16,217 nt of DNA from an uncultured Gemmatimonadota bacterium (lineage in GTDB: Bacteria > Gemmatimonadota > Gemmatimonadetes > Gemmatimonadales > GWC2-71-9): the NCBI GenBank assembly GCA_946479825.1, contig CAMLHU010000011.1, forward strand, positions 1-16,217. Direction: 5' to 3'. Positions within the stretch are counted from its first letter, which is position 1, and every line of letters begins with the position of its first letter. Positions 1-8,392 of the stretch are shown here, piece by piece. The translations under genes and the position numbers were made by a program. Below the pieces are notes generated by a model. It did no database searches. It saw only the letters and a list, made by a program, of their open reading frames with translations, and was not told the origin of the DNA.

Positions 1-764
1 GTCATCGTGAGCCAGGGGAGGAAGCTGGCGTTCTCGACCGGGTCCCACGCCCAGTAGCCCCCCCAGCCGAGCTCGACGTAGGCCCACCACATCCCGAGGG
101 TGATCCCCATCGAGAGGAAGAGCCACGAGACCAGGGTCCACTTCCGGATGGCGTGGATCCACCCGGTGTCGAGCCGGCGCGAGAGCAGCGCCGCGATGGC
201 GAAGGCGAAGGGGATGACCGCGCTGATGTAGCCCAGGTAGAGCATCGGCGGATGGATGATCATCGCCGGGTGCTGCAGCTGGGGGTTGAGCCCGCGGCCG
301 TCGGCCGGGGTGTAGGCCAGCCGCTCGAACGGGTTGGCGCTCGTGATCATCACCATCACGAAGAACACCAGCACCGTGCAGGTGACGCCGGCGACGTACG
401 GCAGCAGGTCGGCGTACCGCCGCGAGGTGAGCCACTGCGCCAGCGTCGCGAACAGCGACAGCACGATGGCCCAGAGCAGCAGCGAGCCTTTCTGCCCCGC
501 CCAGAACGCCGAGACCAGGAAGTAGGTCGGGAGGTTGCGCGAGGTGTAGGCGGCCACGTACTCGACGTTGAAGTCGTGCGCCGCGAGCACCTGCCAGAGG
601 CAGGCCGCCGCCACCAGCAGGAGGCCGAACCCCGCGAACACCGCGCCGCGGATGCTCTGCCCGAGCTCGGGGCGGGTACGCCACCGCCCCGAAAAGGCCA
701 CGACCGCCCCCCAGGTGCTCACGAGGACGGTCAGCCACAGGACCAGGGTGCCGAGGAGGGTCAC
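1..764 (-). CDS. ccmF: Cytochrome c-type biogenesis protein CcmF (N-terminal part, truncated by window edge)
   Basis: CcmF is the membrane heme lyase of the System I (Ccm) cytochrome c maturation pathway. It takes heme from CcmE and attaches it to apocytochrome c on the outer face of the inner membrane. The reading frame is open from a GTG at 762-764 to the left edge, giving 254 residues. It has many hydrophobic segments, a conserved stretch around residues 73-98 (NLPTYFLVSAFWAGQKGS), two histidines in HPAMIIHPP (H165, H171), and the tryptophan-rich heme-handling motif WGGYWAWDPVENASFLPW at 234-251, which is diagnostic of the CcmF/CcmC/CcsA superfamily. The GTG start lies 4 bp after the ccmE stop, with AAGG about 9 nt upstream, so the two genes are almost certainly co-transcribed. 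The length and the long periplasmic-style N-terminus favour CcmF over CcmC. The C-terminal portion lies outside the window. Confidence 0.93.
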   Translation of the reverse strand, partial: MTLLGTLVLWLTVLVSTWGAVVAFSGRWRTRPELGQSIRGAVFAGFGLLLVAAACLWQVLAAHDFNVEYVAAYTSRNLPTYFLVSAFWAGQKGSLLLWAIVLSLFATLAQWLTSRRYADLLPYVAGVTCTVLVFFVMVMITSANPFERLAYTPADGRGLNPQLQHPAMIIHPPMLYLGYISAVIPFAFAIAALLSRRLDTGWIHAIRKWTLVSWLFLSMGITLGMWWAYVELGWGGYWAWDPVENASFLPWLTM

Positions 765-768
765 GGCG

Positions 769-1179
769 TCAGGCCTTGGGGACGGCGTCGTACCGCGAGC
801 CGCACTTGGCGAGTACGTCGGTCGCGTGGAGCACGCCGTCGGCCTGCAGGCGTCCCTCGACGACGACGTCGATGTCGTCGGCGTCGGTGAACGTGTCGGG
901 GATGGTGCCGCGGTAGGTCACCGGATAGATGGTCTTCCCGTCGCTCACCTGGAAGTCGATCTCGTGGTCGGCCGTGTTCCGGCGGAGCGAGCCCTTGACG
1001 ACCTTGGCGCCGACCTTGAGGCCGACGTTGAGGAACGTCGGGTCCTTGGCCACGCGGTCGTGCAGTTCGGTCGGCGTGAGGAAGTAGGTCCCGGTCTCCT
1101 TCACGCCCTCGACCATCAGGATGCTCACGCTCGCGACGATGACCACCGCGCCGAGCAGGAACTTGGTGCCAGCCTTCAT
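769..1179 (-). CDS. ccmE: Cytochrome c maturation heme chaperone CcmE, Cys-type variant
   Basis: CcmE is a membrane-anchored periplasmic chaperone that carries heme from CcmC/ABCD to CcmF. The 136-residue protein has one N-terminal membrane anchor (about residues 6-24) and then an OB-fold domain with the expected pattern: YFLTPTEL at 32-39, VGLKVGAKVVKGSLRR at 52-67, VTYRGTIPDTF at 87-97 and the terminal VVVEGRL...ADGVLHATDVLAK block. In most bacteria this block ends in HxxxY, whose His binds heme covalently. Here the motif is CGSRY (C126, Y130), with a TGC codon at 802-804, so this is a CxxxY-type CcmE. Such variants are known from Desulfovibrio and archaea, where the Ccm system is also reduced. 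The start ATG at 1177-1179 has a good GGAGG site 7 nt upstream. ccmF follows 4 bp after the stop. Confidence 0.94.
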   Translation of the reverse strand: MKAGTKFLLGAVVIVASVSILMVEGVKETGTYFLTPTELHDRVAKDPTFLNVGLKVGAKVVKGSLRRNTADHEIDFQVSDGKTIYPVTYRGTIPDTFTDADDIDVVVEGRLQADGVLHATDVLAKCGSRYDAVPKA

Positions 1180-1204
1180 AGGGTCGCCTCCACGCGGGGG
1201 GTCG

Positions 1205-1268
1205 GGACGGCCGTCCGGACGTCCACGGCCTGCGCTGCGATGTCGGGAAGGAATACTGCAGGAACCTT
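1205..1268 (-). promoter_or_regulatory. Palindromic leader upstream of ccmE
   Basis: On the minus strand this is the 5' leader of ccmE. It contains a perfect 12-bp palindrome GGACGGCCGTCC at 1205-1216, an adjoining GGACGTCC palindrome at 1217-1224 that shares a GTCCGGAC junction palindrome, and a looser dyad AAGG...CTGCAG...CCTT at 1248-1268. These could form leader hairpins or operator half-sites. No known regulator motif is recognised, and short palindromes are common in GC-rich DNA, so this is a weak call. Confidence 0.25.
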
Positions 1269-1323
1269 AATGGAACTCCGCAGATCCGGATGAATCAGCC
1301 CTCATATAGTGTAAAGCCCCGGC
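1269..1323 (-). promoter_or_regulatory. Probable ccmEF promoter region
   Basis: The glpK-ccmE gap is noticeably more AT-rich than its surroundings, with the minus-strand string CTTTACACTATAT at 1304-1316. TACACT at 1308-1313 is a plausible -10 hexamer, but no clear -35 sits at the right spacing. It would give a leader of roughly 120 nt before ccmE. The call rests on composition and hexamer similarity only. Confidence 0.3.
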
Positions 1324-2820
1324 TCACTGGCGCCAGTCTCTGGCCCAGGCGAGTGCCGCGGCCACGGCCCGGCGCCACCCCGCCAGGGCCCGATCCTGCT
1401 GGGCCCCGCTCCAGCCGGGCGTGAACCGGACATACTTCCGGCGGCCGCGGAATTCGTCGGCGGAGCGCCACACGCCGAGGGCCAGGCCGGCGAGCCCGGC
1501 GGCGCCGAGCGCGGTGGTGTCCACCACGTCCGGCCGCTCGACGGGGACACCCAGCAGGCCGGCCTGGAACTCCATCAGCCAGTCGTTGGCGGCGGCGCCG
1601 CCGTCCACCCGAAGCGTTGCGAGCGGGGCGCCGGTGTCGTCGCTCATCGCGGTGAGCAGTTCGGCGCAGCCGAAGGCCATCGCCTCGAGGGTGGCGCGGA
1701 CGAGGTGCGCCCTCGTGGTGCCGCCGGTGATCCCCGTGATGGTGCCCCGGGCCTCCGGCTCCCAGTGGGGCGAGCCGAGCCCCGCGAACGCCGGCACGAA
1801 GTGGACGCCGCCGGTGTCCGGCACGCTCCGGGCCAGCGCCTCCGTCTCGGCGGCGTGCGCGATGAGCCCGAGGCCGTCGCGCAGCCACTGCACCGCCGCG
1901 CCGGCGATGAGCACGCTCCCCTCGAGCGCGTAGGCCGGCTCCCCCCGCGGGCCGCACGCGACGGTCGAGAGCAGTCCGTGGTGCGACCGCCGGGGCCGGT
2001 CGCCGACGAAGCCGAGCAGGAAGGCGCCGGTGCCGTACGTGGTCTTGGCGGCCCCGGGGGTGACGCACCCTTGCCCGAAGAGTGCGGCCTGCTGGTCGCC
2101 CGCGAGCCCGGCGATCGGGAGCGCCGAGCCGAAGTGCTCCGCCCCCGCCTCGCCGGCGACGCCGCTCGACTCGACCAGCGCCGGGAGGAGCTCGGCGGGC
2201 ACGCCGAAGAGCTCGAGCAGCTCCGGATCCCAGACCCGGCGCTCGAGGTCGTACAGCAGCGTGCGACTCGCGTTGGTGTGGTCGCTCACGTGGGCCGCAC
2301 CGCCGGTGAGCCGCGCGGTGACCCAGCTCTCCACCGTGCCCGCCGCGAGCTCGCCGGCCGCCGCGCGCTTGCGGAGCGCCGGGTCGGCGAGCAGGAGCCA
2401 CTCGAGCTTGGTGGCCGAGAAGTACGGATCGGGGACGAGCCCGGTCCGCGCCGCGAGCCACTCCGCCCGCCCCTCGGCCCGGAGTTCCCGGCACCGCTCT
2501 GCCGTCCGCCGGTCCTGCCAGACGATCGCGGGCGCCACCGGCGTGAACGTCCGGCGATCCCAGACCACCACCGTCTCGCGCTGGGTGTCGATGCCGATCC
2601 CCGCCAGGTCGGCCGCGCGGAGCCCCGCCGCCTCGAGCGCGCGGCGGCCGGCGGTCACGAGGCTCGAGAACAATTCCTCGGGATCGTGCTCCACCCACCC
2701 CGGGCGGGGATAATGCTGGTGGATCTCCTGGTACCCGCGGCCCAGGATCGCCCCGTCCTCGTGGACGACGAGCGCGGTGCTCCCCGTGGTCCCCTGGTCG
2801 AGACCGAGGATCGCGGTCAC
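1324..2820 (-). CDS. glpK: Glycerol kinase
   Basis: GlpK phosphorylates glycerol to sn-glycerol 3-phosphate with ATP, the entry step of glycerol catabolism and lipid backbone supply. The 498-residue product matches the usual length of about 500. The FGGY-kinase landmarks are in order: GLDQGTTGS at 6-14 (phosphate-binding loop), DTQRETVVVWDRRT at 78-91 with the glycerol-contacting R81-E82, IVWQDRRT at 99-106, YFSATKLEWLL at 133-143, TNASRTLLYD at 182-191, and GLAGDQQAALFGQ at 238-250 with catalytic base D242. A TYGTGAFLL block at 261-269 and a C-terminal LRVDGGAAAND block follow. The GTG at 2818-2820 is chosen because homologues begin exactly at this ILGLDQGT position; the open frame runs further upstream, but only as antisense-like sequence inside the neighbouring gene. 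The start overlaps the upstream transporter stop as GTGA, implying translational coupling. No glpF or glpD is present in the window. Confidence 0.95.
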   Translation of the reverse strand: MTAILGLDQGTTGSTALVVHEDGAILGRGYQEIHQHYPRPGWVEHDPEELFSSLVTAGRRALEAAGLRAADLAGIGIDTQRETVVVWDRRTFTPVAPAIVWQDRRTAERCRELRAEGRAEWLAARTGLVPDPYFSATKLEWLLLADPALRKRAAAGELAAGTVESWVTARLTGGAAHVSDHTNASRTLLYDLERRVWDPELLELFGVPAELLPALVESSGVAGEAGAEHFGSALPIAGLAGDQQAALFGQGCVTPGAAKTTYGTGAFLLGFVGDRPRRSHHGLLSTVACGPRGEPAYALEGSVLIAGAAVQWLRDGLGLIAHAAETEALARSVPDTGGVHFVPAFAGLGSPHWEPEARGTITGITGGTTRAHLVRATLEAMAFGCAELLTAMSDDTGAPLATLRVDGGAAANDWLMEFQAGLLGVPVERPDVVDTTALGAAGLAGLALGVWRSADEFRGRRKYVRFTPGWSGAQQDRALAGWRRAVAAALAWARDWRQ

Positions 2821-3725
2821 GCGGGCTCCGCCGCCGCGGCCGGAAGCCCTGGCCGGCCGGCCCGGCTCAGCAGGACGCCCCCGACGATGAGCAGCGCGCC
2901 GAGGACCTGCATCGCGCCGATCGGCTCGTGCAGGAACCGCCAGGCGATGACCATCGCGATGAGCGGCACGAGGCAGTTGTAGATGGCGGTCCGGTTGGGC
3001 CCCACCTGCTGCACGCTGTCGTTCCAGAGGGTGTACGCCAGCACGAGCGAGAAGACCAGCGCGTAGCCCAGGCCGCCCCAGGCCGGGAGGCTCACGGAGT
3101 GCCACGACATCGAGAAGAGGTCGGGGAGGCCGAGGAGGAGCAGCCCGGGAGCGCCGGTGAGCGTGGTGAGCGCGGTGACGCGGAGCGCGGAGATCTCGGG
3201 CGGGAGCCGGCGGACGCCGAGGGTGAAGATGGCCCAGCAGATCGCGGCGCCGAGCATGCTGAGGTCGCCAAGGCGGGTGGCCGCGGTGAAGGACGCGCCT
3301 TCCAGGCCCACGACGAGCACCACGCCGGCGAAGGCGATGGCGAGCCCGAGCGCCACGGCGCGGGTGAGCCGCTCGACGCCGGTGACCGCGCCGAGCGCCG
3401 CGACGATGAGCGGCGAGGTGGCGAGGAGGATGGCCGAATTGGCGACCGACGTGCGCTCGAGCGAGACCATGAACAGGGTCTGGTAGATGGTGTTCCCGAC
3501 CACGCCGAGCCACACCAGCCGCCAGAACTGCCCGGGCGGGATCCGCGCGTCGCCCTCGCGCCACCGGACCACCAGCATCAGCGCGGCCGCGCCGAGCACG
3601 AACCGGATGGCGCCGATGGCGAGGATGGGGACTTCCGCCAGCGTGACCTTGAGGGCCGAGAAGTTGGCGGCCCAGATGACGACCACGAGGAGCATCGCGA
3701 GGTCGTTGCGGCGGGACGTCGGCAT
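2817..3725 (-). CDS. EamA/DMT-superfamily transporter
   Basis: This 302-residue inner-membrane protein has about ten hydrophobic helices arranged as two EamA repeats (roughly residues 8-138 and 152-288). Typical features include an N-terminal WAANFSALK segment, NTIYQTLFMVSLERTSVANSAIL in helices 3-4, and NRTAIYNCLVPLIAMVIAW followed by LHEPIG near the end of the second repeat. DMT proteins export or exchange metabolites such as amino acids, but the substrate cannot be read from the sequence. Its stop overlaps the glpK start by 4 bp, so it is co-translated with glycerol kinase. That raises, but does not prove, a link to glycerol or related metabolite transport. No Shine-Dalgarno sequence is visible upstream of the ATG, which lies 32 bp from the divergent gene. 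Confidence 0.9.
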   Translation of the reverse strand: MPTSRRNDLAMLLVVVIWAANFSALKVTLAEVPILAIGAIRFVLGAAALMLVVRWREGDARIPPGQFWRLVWLGVVGNTIYQTLFMVSLERTSVANSAILLATSPLIVAALGAVTGVERLTRAVALGLAIAFAGVVLVVGLEGASFTAATRLGDLSMLGAAICWAIFTLGVRRLPPEISALRVTALTTLTGAPGLLLLGLPDLFSMSWHSVSLPAWGGLGYALVFSLVLAYTLWNDSVQQVGPNRTAIYNCLVPLIAMVIAWRFLHEPIGAMQVLGALLIVGGVLLSRAGRPGLPAAAAEPA

Positions 3726-3757
3726 GGCGGGGAATCTAGTGTATGTTTGTCCGACCT
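3726..3757. promoter_or_regulatory. Very short divergent promoter interval with a TAnnTTTG-like element
   Basis: Only 32 bp separate the EamA transporter ATG (minus) from the hydratase ATG (plus, 3758). On the plus strand, TATGTTTG at 3742-3749 matches the TAnnTTTG -7 consensus described for Bacteroidetes and ends 8 nt before the ATG. On the minus strand, TACACTAGATT resembles a -10 region. Neither gene has a clear ribosome-binding site, so near-leaderless transcripts in both directions are possible. This is pattern similarity only. Confidence 0.3.
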
Positions 3758-4540
3758 ATGGAACTCACCCACCTCACCTTCGACGTCCGTGACGGGATCG
3801 CCTGGCTCACGGTGAACCGTCCCGACAAGCTCAACGCCCTGAACGACGCGCTGATCGAGGACATCGGCCACGCGGCGCGCCACCTTGCCACCGACACCGC
3901 CATCCGGGGCGCGATCCTGACCGGCGCCGGGGCCAAGGCGTTCGTGGCGGGGGCCGACATCGCCGAGCTCGAGCGCCAGTCGCCGCAGGAGGGGAAGGCG
4001 CGGGCCCAGCGCGGGCAGGCGGCGTTCCGCGCCCTCGAGCGCTGCGGCAAGCCGGTCATCGCCGCGGTCAACGGCTTCGCCCTCGGCGGCGGGTGCGAGC
4101 TTGCGATGGCCTGCCACCTCCGGGTGGCGAGCGCCACGGCCAAGTTCGGCCAGCCCGAGGTCAAGCTCGGCATCGGGCCCGGCTACGGCGGGACGGTGCG
4201 CCTCCCCCGGCTCGTGGGCAAGGGGCGCGCGATCGAGTTGCTCGTCACCGGCCGGATGGTGGACGCGGACGAGGCGTACCGGATCGGGCTCGTGAACAAG
4301 GTGGTGGCCCCCGAGGCGCTGCTGGCGGAGGCCGAGGCGCTGCTCCGGACCATCCTGGAGCAGGGCCCCCTCGCGGTGCGGCTCTGCCTCGAAGCGGTGG
4401 ACGCGGGGTTCGAGATGAGCCTCGACGAGGCGCTCCTGCTCGAGGCCAACCATTTCGGCCTTCTCTCCGGTTCGGCCGACATGCGGGAGGGGATGGCCGC
4501 CTTCTTGGCCAAACGGAAGCCGAATTTTCAGGGGAAGTAG
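3758..4540 (+). CDS. Enoyl-CoA hydratase/isomerase (crotonase family)
   Basis: The crotonase-fold enzyme adds water across 2-enoyl-CoA in beta-oxidation or acyl-CoA metabolism. The 260-residue length is typical of monofunctional hydratases. Visible landmarks are VNRPDKLNALN at 19-29, the oxyanion-hole segment FVAGADIAEL at 62-71, and the signature NGFALGGGCELAMACHLRVA at 105-124. The catalytic pair is present as E114 (GGCE) and E134 (GQPE), the two glutamates equivalent to Glu144 and Glu164 of rat mitochondrial hydratase, so true hydratase activity is likely. PGYGGTVRLPRL at 141-152 and the VTGRMVDADEAYRIGLVNKVV block follow. ATG 3758 is preferred over an in-frame ATG at 3743, which would add MFVRP and disrupt the promoter-like element. 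The natural chain-length preference (crotonyl-CoA versus longer) cannot be told. It stands alone, 40 bp before the lipoprotein gene. Confidence 0.93.
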   Translation: MELTHLTFDVRDGIAWLTVNRPDKLNALNDALIEDIGHAARHLATDTAIRGAILTGAGAKAFVAGADIAELERQSPQEGKARAQRGQAAFRALERCGKPVIAAVNGFALGGGCELAMACHLRVASATAKFGQPEVKLGIGPGYGGTVRLPRLVGKGRAIELLVTGRMVDADEAYRIGLVNKVVAPEALLAEAEALLRTILEQGPLAVRLCLEAVDAGFEMSLDEALLLEANHFGLLSGSADMREGMAAFLAKRKPNFQGK

Positions 4541-4568
4541 CCCGCTCCAAAAGCCCCCCGCGGGACGC

Positions 4569-4576
4569 TACATTTA
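4569..4576 (+). promoter_or_regulatory. TACATTTA promoter-like element before the lipoprotein-recF-gyrB cluster
   Basis: TACATTTA is a near match to the Bacteroidetes-type -7 element TAnnTTTG and ends 4 nt before the ATG at 4581. AAGGA at 4576-4580 abuts the start, too close to act as a normal Shine-Dalgarno site. If this is a promoter, the transcript would be leaderless or nearly so. It would be the natural start of the lipoprotein-recF-DUF721-gyrB transcription unit. Confidence 0.25.
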
Positions 4577-4580
4577 AGGA

Positions 4581-4994
4581 ATGGCGCGCCGGGGGTGGAT
4601 CGGTCGATTGGTCGGATTGGGGGTGCTCGGTGCGGCCGCCTGTTCCGACCGGGCCCGGCTGGTCTTCCCGGGCCCCGATACGGCCACCGGTCCCGTGGTC
4701 ATCACCATCACCAAGCCGGCGCAGGACACCACGCTGCACCAGGCCGACTCGCTGGTGATCGTCGGTAACGTGACCACCCCGGACGGGATCGACTCGATCT
4801 GGTTCACCGTCCAGGGACCGCTGCCGCCGATCGGCGTGATCCACGGCGGCGGGCTCGACACCGTGACCTTCGGACAGGTGTTCCCGCCCGGCTCCATCGG
4901 CGACACCGGGACCATCCGGATCTTCGTGGCGGCGGTGAACCTCCTGGGCGACACCGGCCAGACGAAGAGCCGCACCTACCGGGTGGTGCCGTGA
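4581..4994 (+). CDS. Small secreted lipoprotein, Ig-like or beta-sandwich, function unknown
   Basis: The 137-residue protein begins with a basic n-region (MARRGWIGR), a short hydrophobic core and the lipobox LGAAAC, so C21 is the predicted lipidated residue after signal peptidase II cleavage. The mature part is rich in beta-branched residues, with no further cysteines or enzyme motif that I recognise. Its short segments (VVITITKPAQDTTLHQADSL, then DSIWFTVQGP, then GTIRIFVAAVN...LGDTGQ) look like a single bacterial Ig-like domain. It is probably membrane-attached and faces the periplasm or the outer membrane. Its stop overlaps the recF start as GTGA, which is unexpected for an envelope protein. 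Function is not identified. Confidence 0.8.
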   Translation: MARRGWIGRLVGLGVLGAAACSDRARLVFPGPDTATGPVVITITKPAQDTTLHQADSLVIVGNVTTPDGIDSIWFTVQGPLPPIGVIHGGGLDTVTFGQVFPPGSIGDTGTIRIFVAAVNLLGDTGQTKSRTYRVVP

Positions 4995-6067
4995 GGCTCC
5001 GCCGCCTGCGGGCCCGCGGCTTCCGCAACCTGGCCCCGCTCGACGTGGACGTACCGGAACGCGGGATGGCCCTGCTCGGCCCGAACGGCGCCGGCAAGAC
5101 CAACCTGCTCGAGGCGACCTATTATCCCGTGCTCTTCCGGTCGTTCCGCGGGGCGACCGACGCCGAGCTCGCGGCCTTCGGCGGTCCGGGGTTCACGGTG
5201 GGGATCGAGTGGGGCGGGTCGCCGGCGCGCAGCGCCGCGGCCACCTGGGCGGCCGAGGGGCGGGACAAGCGGGTGACCGTGGACGACGTCCCCGAGCGGA
5301 AGCTGCAGCGGGCGATCGGCCAGTGGCTGGCGGTGGCGTTCCTGCCGGCCGACACCGCGCTCGCAGCGGGGGCGCCGGGCGAGCGGCGCCAGTACCTCGA
5401 CCGGCTGCTGTCGCTCGCCGATCCGGCGTACCTGGCGGCGCTCGCGAGATACCGGGCGGCGCTGGGCCACCGGAACGCCGCGCTCCGGCGGAACGACCTC
5501 GACTCGGCGCGGGCCTTCGAGCCGGCGCTGGCGGCGGCGGGTGCGGTGCTGGTGGCCGCCCGGGTCGGCTGGGTCACTGAGGCGGCGCCGCGGTTCGCGG
5601 CGGAGTTCGCAGGCCTGGGCGAGCCCGGGACCACGGCGCTGGCGTACGCGGGCCGGGAGGCGCTGGCCGACCCCGCCGCGTGGGACGCCGCGTTCCGCGA
5701 GGCGGAGCCGCGCGACCGGGCCCGGGGAATGACCACCGTCGGTCCGCACCGCGACGACCTGCGGCTCTCGCTCGACGGCCGGCCGCTGCGCGACTACGGC
5801 TCCACCGGTCAGCAGCGCGGCGCCGCCATCGCGCTCAAGCTGCTCGAGCTCGGGACGCTGCGGGCGCGCCGGGGAGAGGAACCGGTCCTCATCCTCGACG
5901 ACGTCTTCGCCGAGCTCGACCGGGAGCGCCAGCAGCGGCTGGCCGGCCGGCTCGCGGCGGGCGGGGTGCGGCAGGTGCTGCTCTCGGCGCCGCGCCCGGA
6001 GGAGATCCCGCCGGCGCTCGACCTCCCGGTGTGGCACGTCGACCGCGGCGCAGTGCGCCCGAGCTGA
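4991..6067 (+). CDS. recF: DNA replication and repair protein RecF
   Basis: RecF is a cytoplasmic SMC-like ATPase that binds single-/double-strand DNA junctions and, with RecO and RecR, loads RecA at gaps. The 358 residues match the family length. The N-terminus RLRRLRARGFRNL leads to Walker A GPNGAGKTN at 30-38 and an RSFR segment at 50-53. The C-terminal half has VGPHRDDLRL, the ABC signature STGQQRGAAIAL near residue 270, and Walker B VLILDDVFAELD near 298-309. The GTG start is fixed by the family N-terminus and by a 4-bp GTGA overlap with the lipoprotein gene. It is followed immediately by the DUF721 gene and gyrB, the classic recF-gyrB neighbourhood, but dnaA and dnaN are not directly upstream. 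Confidence 0.95.
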   Translation: MRLRRLRARGFRNLAPLDVDVPERGMALLGPNGAGKTNLLEATYYPVLFRSFRGATDAELAAFGGPGFTVGIEWGGSPARSAAATWAAEGRDKRVTVDDVPERKLQRAIGQWLAVAFLPADTALAAGAPGERRQYLDRLLSLADPAYLAALARYRAALGHRNAALRRNDLDSARAFEPALAAAGAVLVAARVGWVTEAAPRFAAEFAGLGEPGTTALAYAGREALADPAAWDAAFREAEPRDRARGMTTVGPHRDDLRLSLDGRPLRDYGSTGQQRGAAIALKLLELGTLRARRGEEPVLILDDVFAELDRERQQRLAGRLAAGGVRQVLLSAPRPEEIPPALDLPVWHVDRGAVRPS

Positions 6068-6075
6068 GGATGCCG

Positions 6076-6411
6076 ATGCGATCGCGGCCCCGCACCCCGA
6101 CGACCCCCACCCCGCTCGCCGACGCGCTCGACGCGTGGCTCAAGCGGTCCGGGATGAAGACCCGGGTGGAGCAGGCCGGCGTGCTGGAGGACTGGGCCGC
6201 GCTGGTCGGGCCGCAGATCGCCAAGGTGACCGCCCCCGAGAGCGTGAGCGCCGACGGGGTGCTGCGAGTCCGGGTGGCCACCGCGCCCTGGGCGACCGAA
6301 CTGAGCCTGATGACGCCGCGCATCATCGGGCGACTCAACGCGGGGCGCCGCACGCGCCTCATCACGAGCATCCGCTGGATCCCGGGGCCCCTTGCCCCGG
6401 ACCGACGCTAA
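6076..6411 (+). CDS. DUF721 (DciA-like) domain protein
   Basis: This small basic cytoplasmic protein of 111 residues carries a DUF721 domain: LADALDAWLKRSGM, then VLEDWAALVGPQIAKVTAPESV, then GVLRVRVATAPWATEL and LMTPRIIGRLN. Family members include DciA, the ancestral loader of replicative helicase DnaB in bacteria lacking DnaC/DnaI, and many sit between recF and gyrB as here. A role in helicase loading is therefore plausible but inferred from family and context. It starts 8 nt after the recF stop. ATG 6076 is preferred because GAGG at 6066-6069 lies 6 nt upstream. An in-frame ATG at 6070 would add two residues and abuts that GAGG. gyrB follows after 12 bp. Confidence 0.85.
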   Translation: MRSRPRTPTTPTPLADALDAWLKRSGMKTRVEQAGVLEDWAALVGPQIAKVTAPESVSADGVLRVRVATAPWATELSLMTPRIIGRLNAGRRTRLITSIRWIPGPLAPDRR

Positions 6412-8364
<1,953 letters not shown>

Positions 8365-8392
8365 GCCCGGGGAGGGATACGAAGAGAAGAAG

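Noticed and set aside
153..890. Long Arg/Gly/His-rich open frame on the plus strand across ccmF and ccmE
   Set aside because: It is antisense to two well-supported genes, has low-complexity composition typical of GC-rich shadow frames, and shows no domain.
1295..2698. Large Arg/Gly/Ala-rich minus-strand frame in a different phase over glpK
   Set aside because: The composition is typical of an out-of-phase GC-rich frame, and the glpK frame has every family motif.
4541..4564. CCCGC...GCGGG as a terminator after the enoyl-CoA hydratase gene
   Set aside because: The stem is only 5 bp with a loop of 14 nt and no T-tract, so it is too weak to call.
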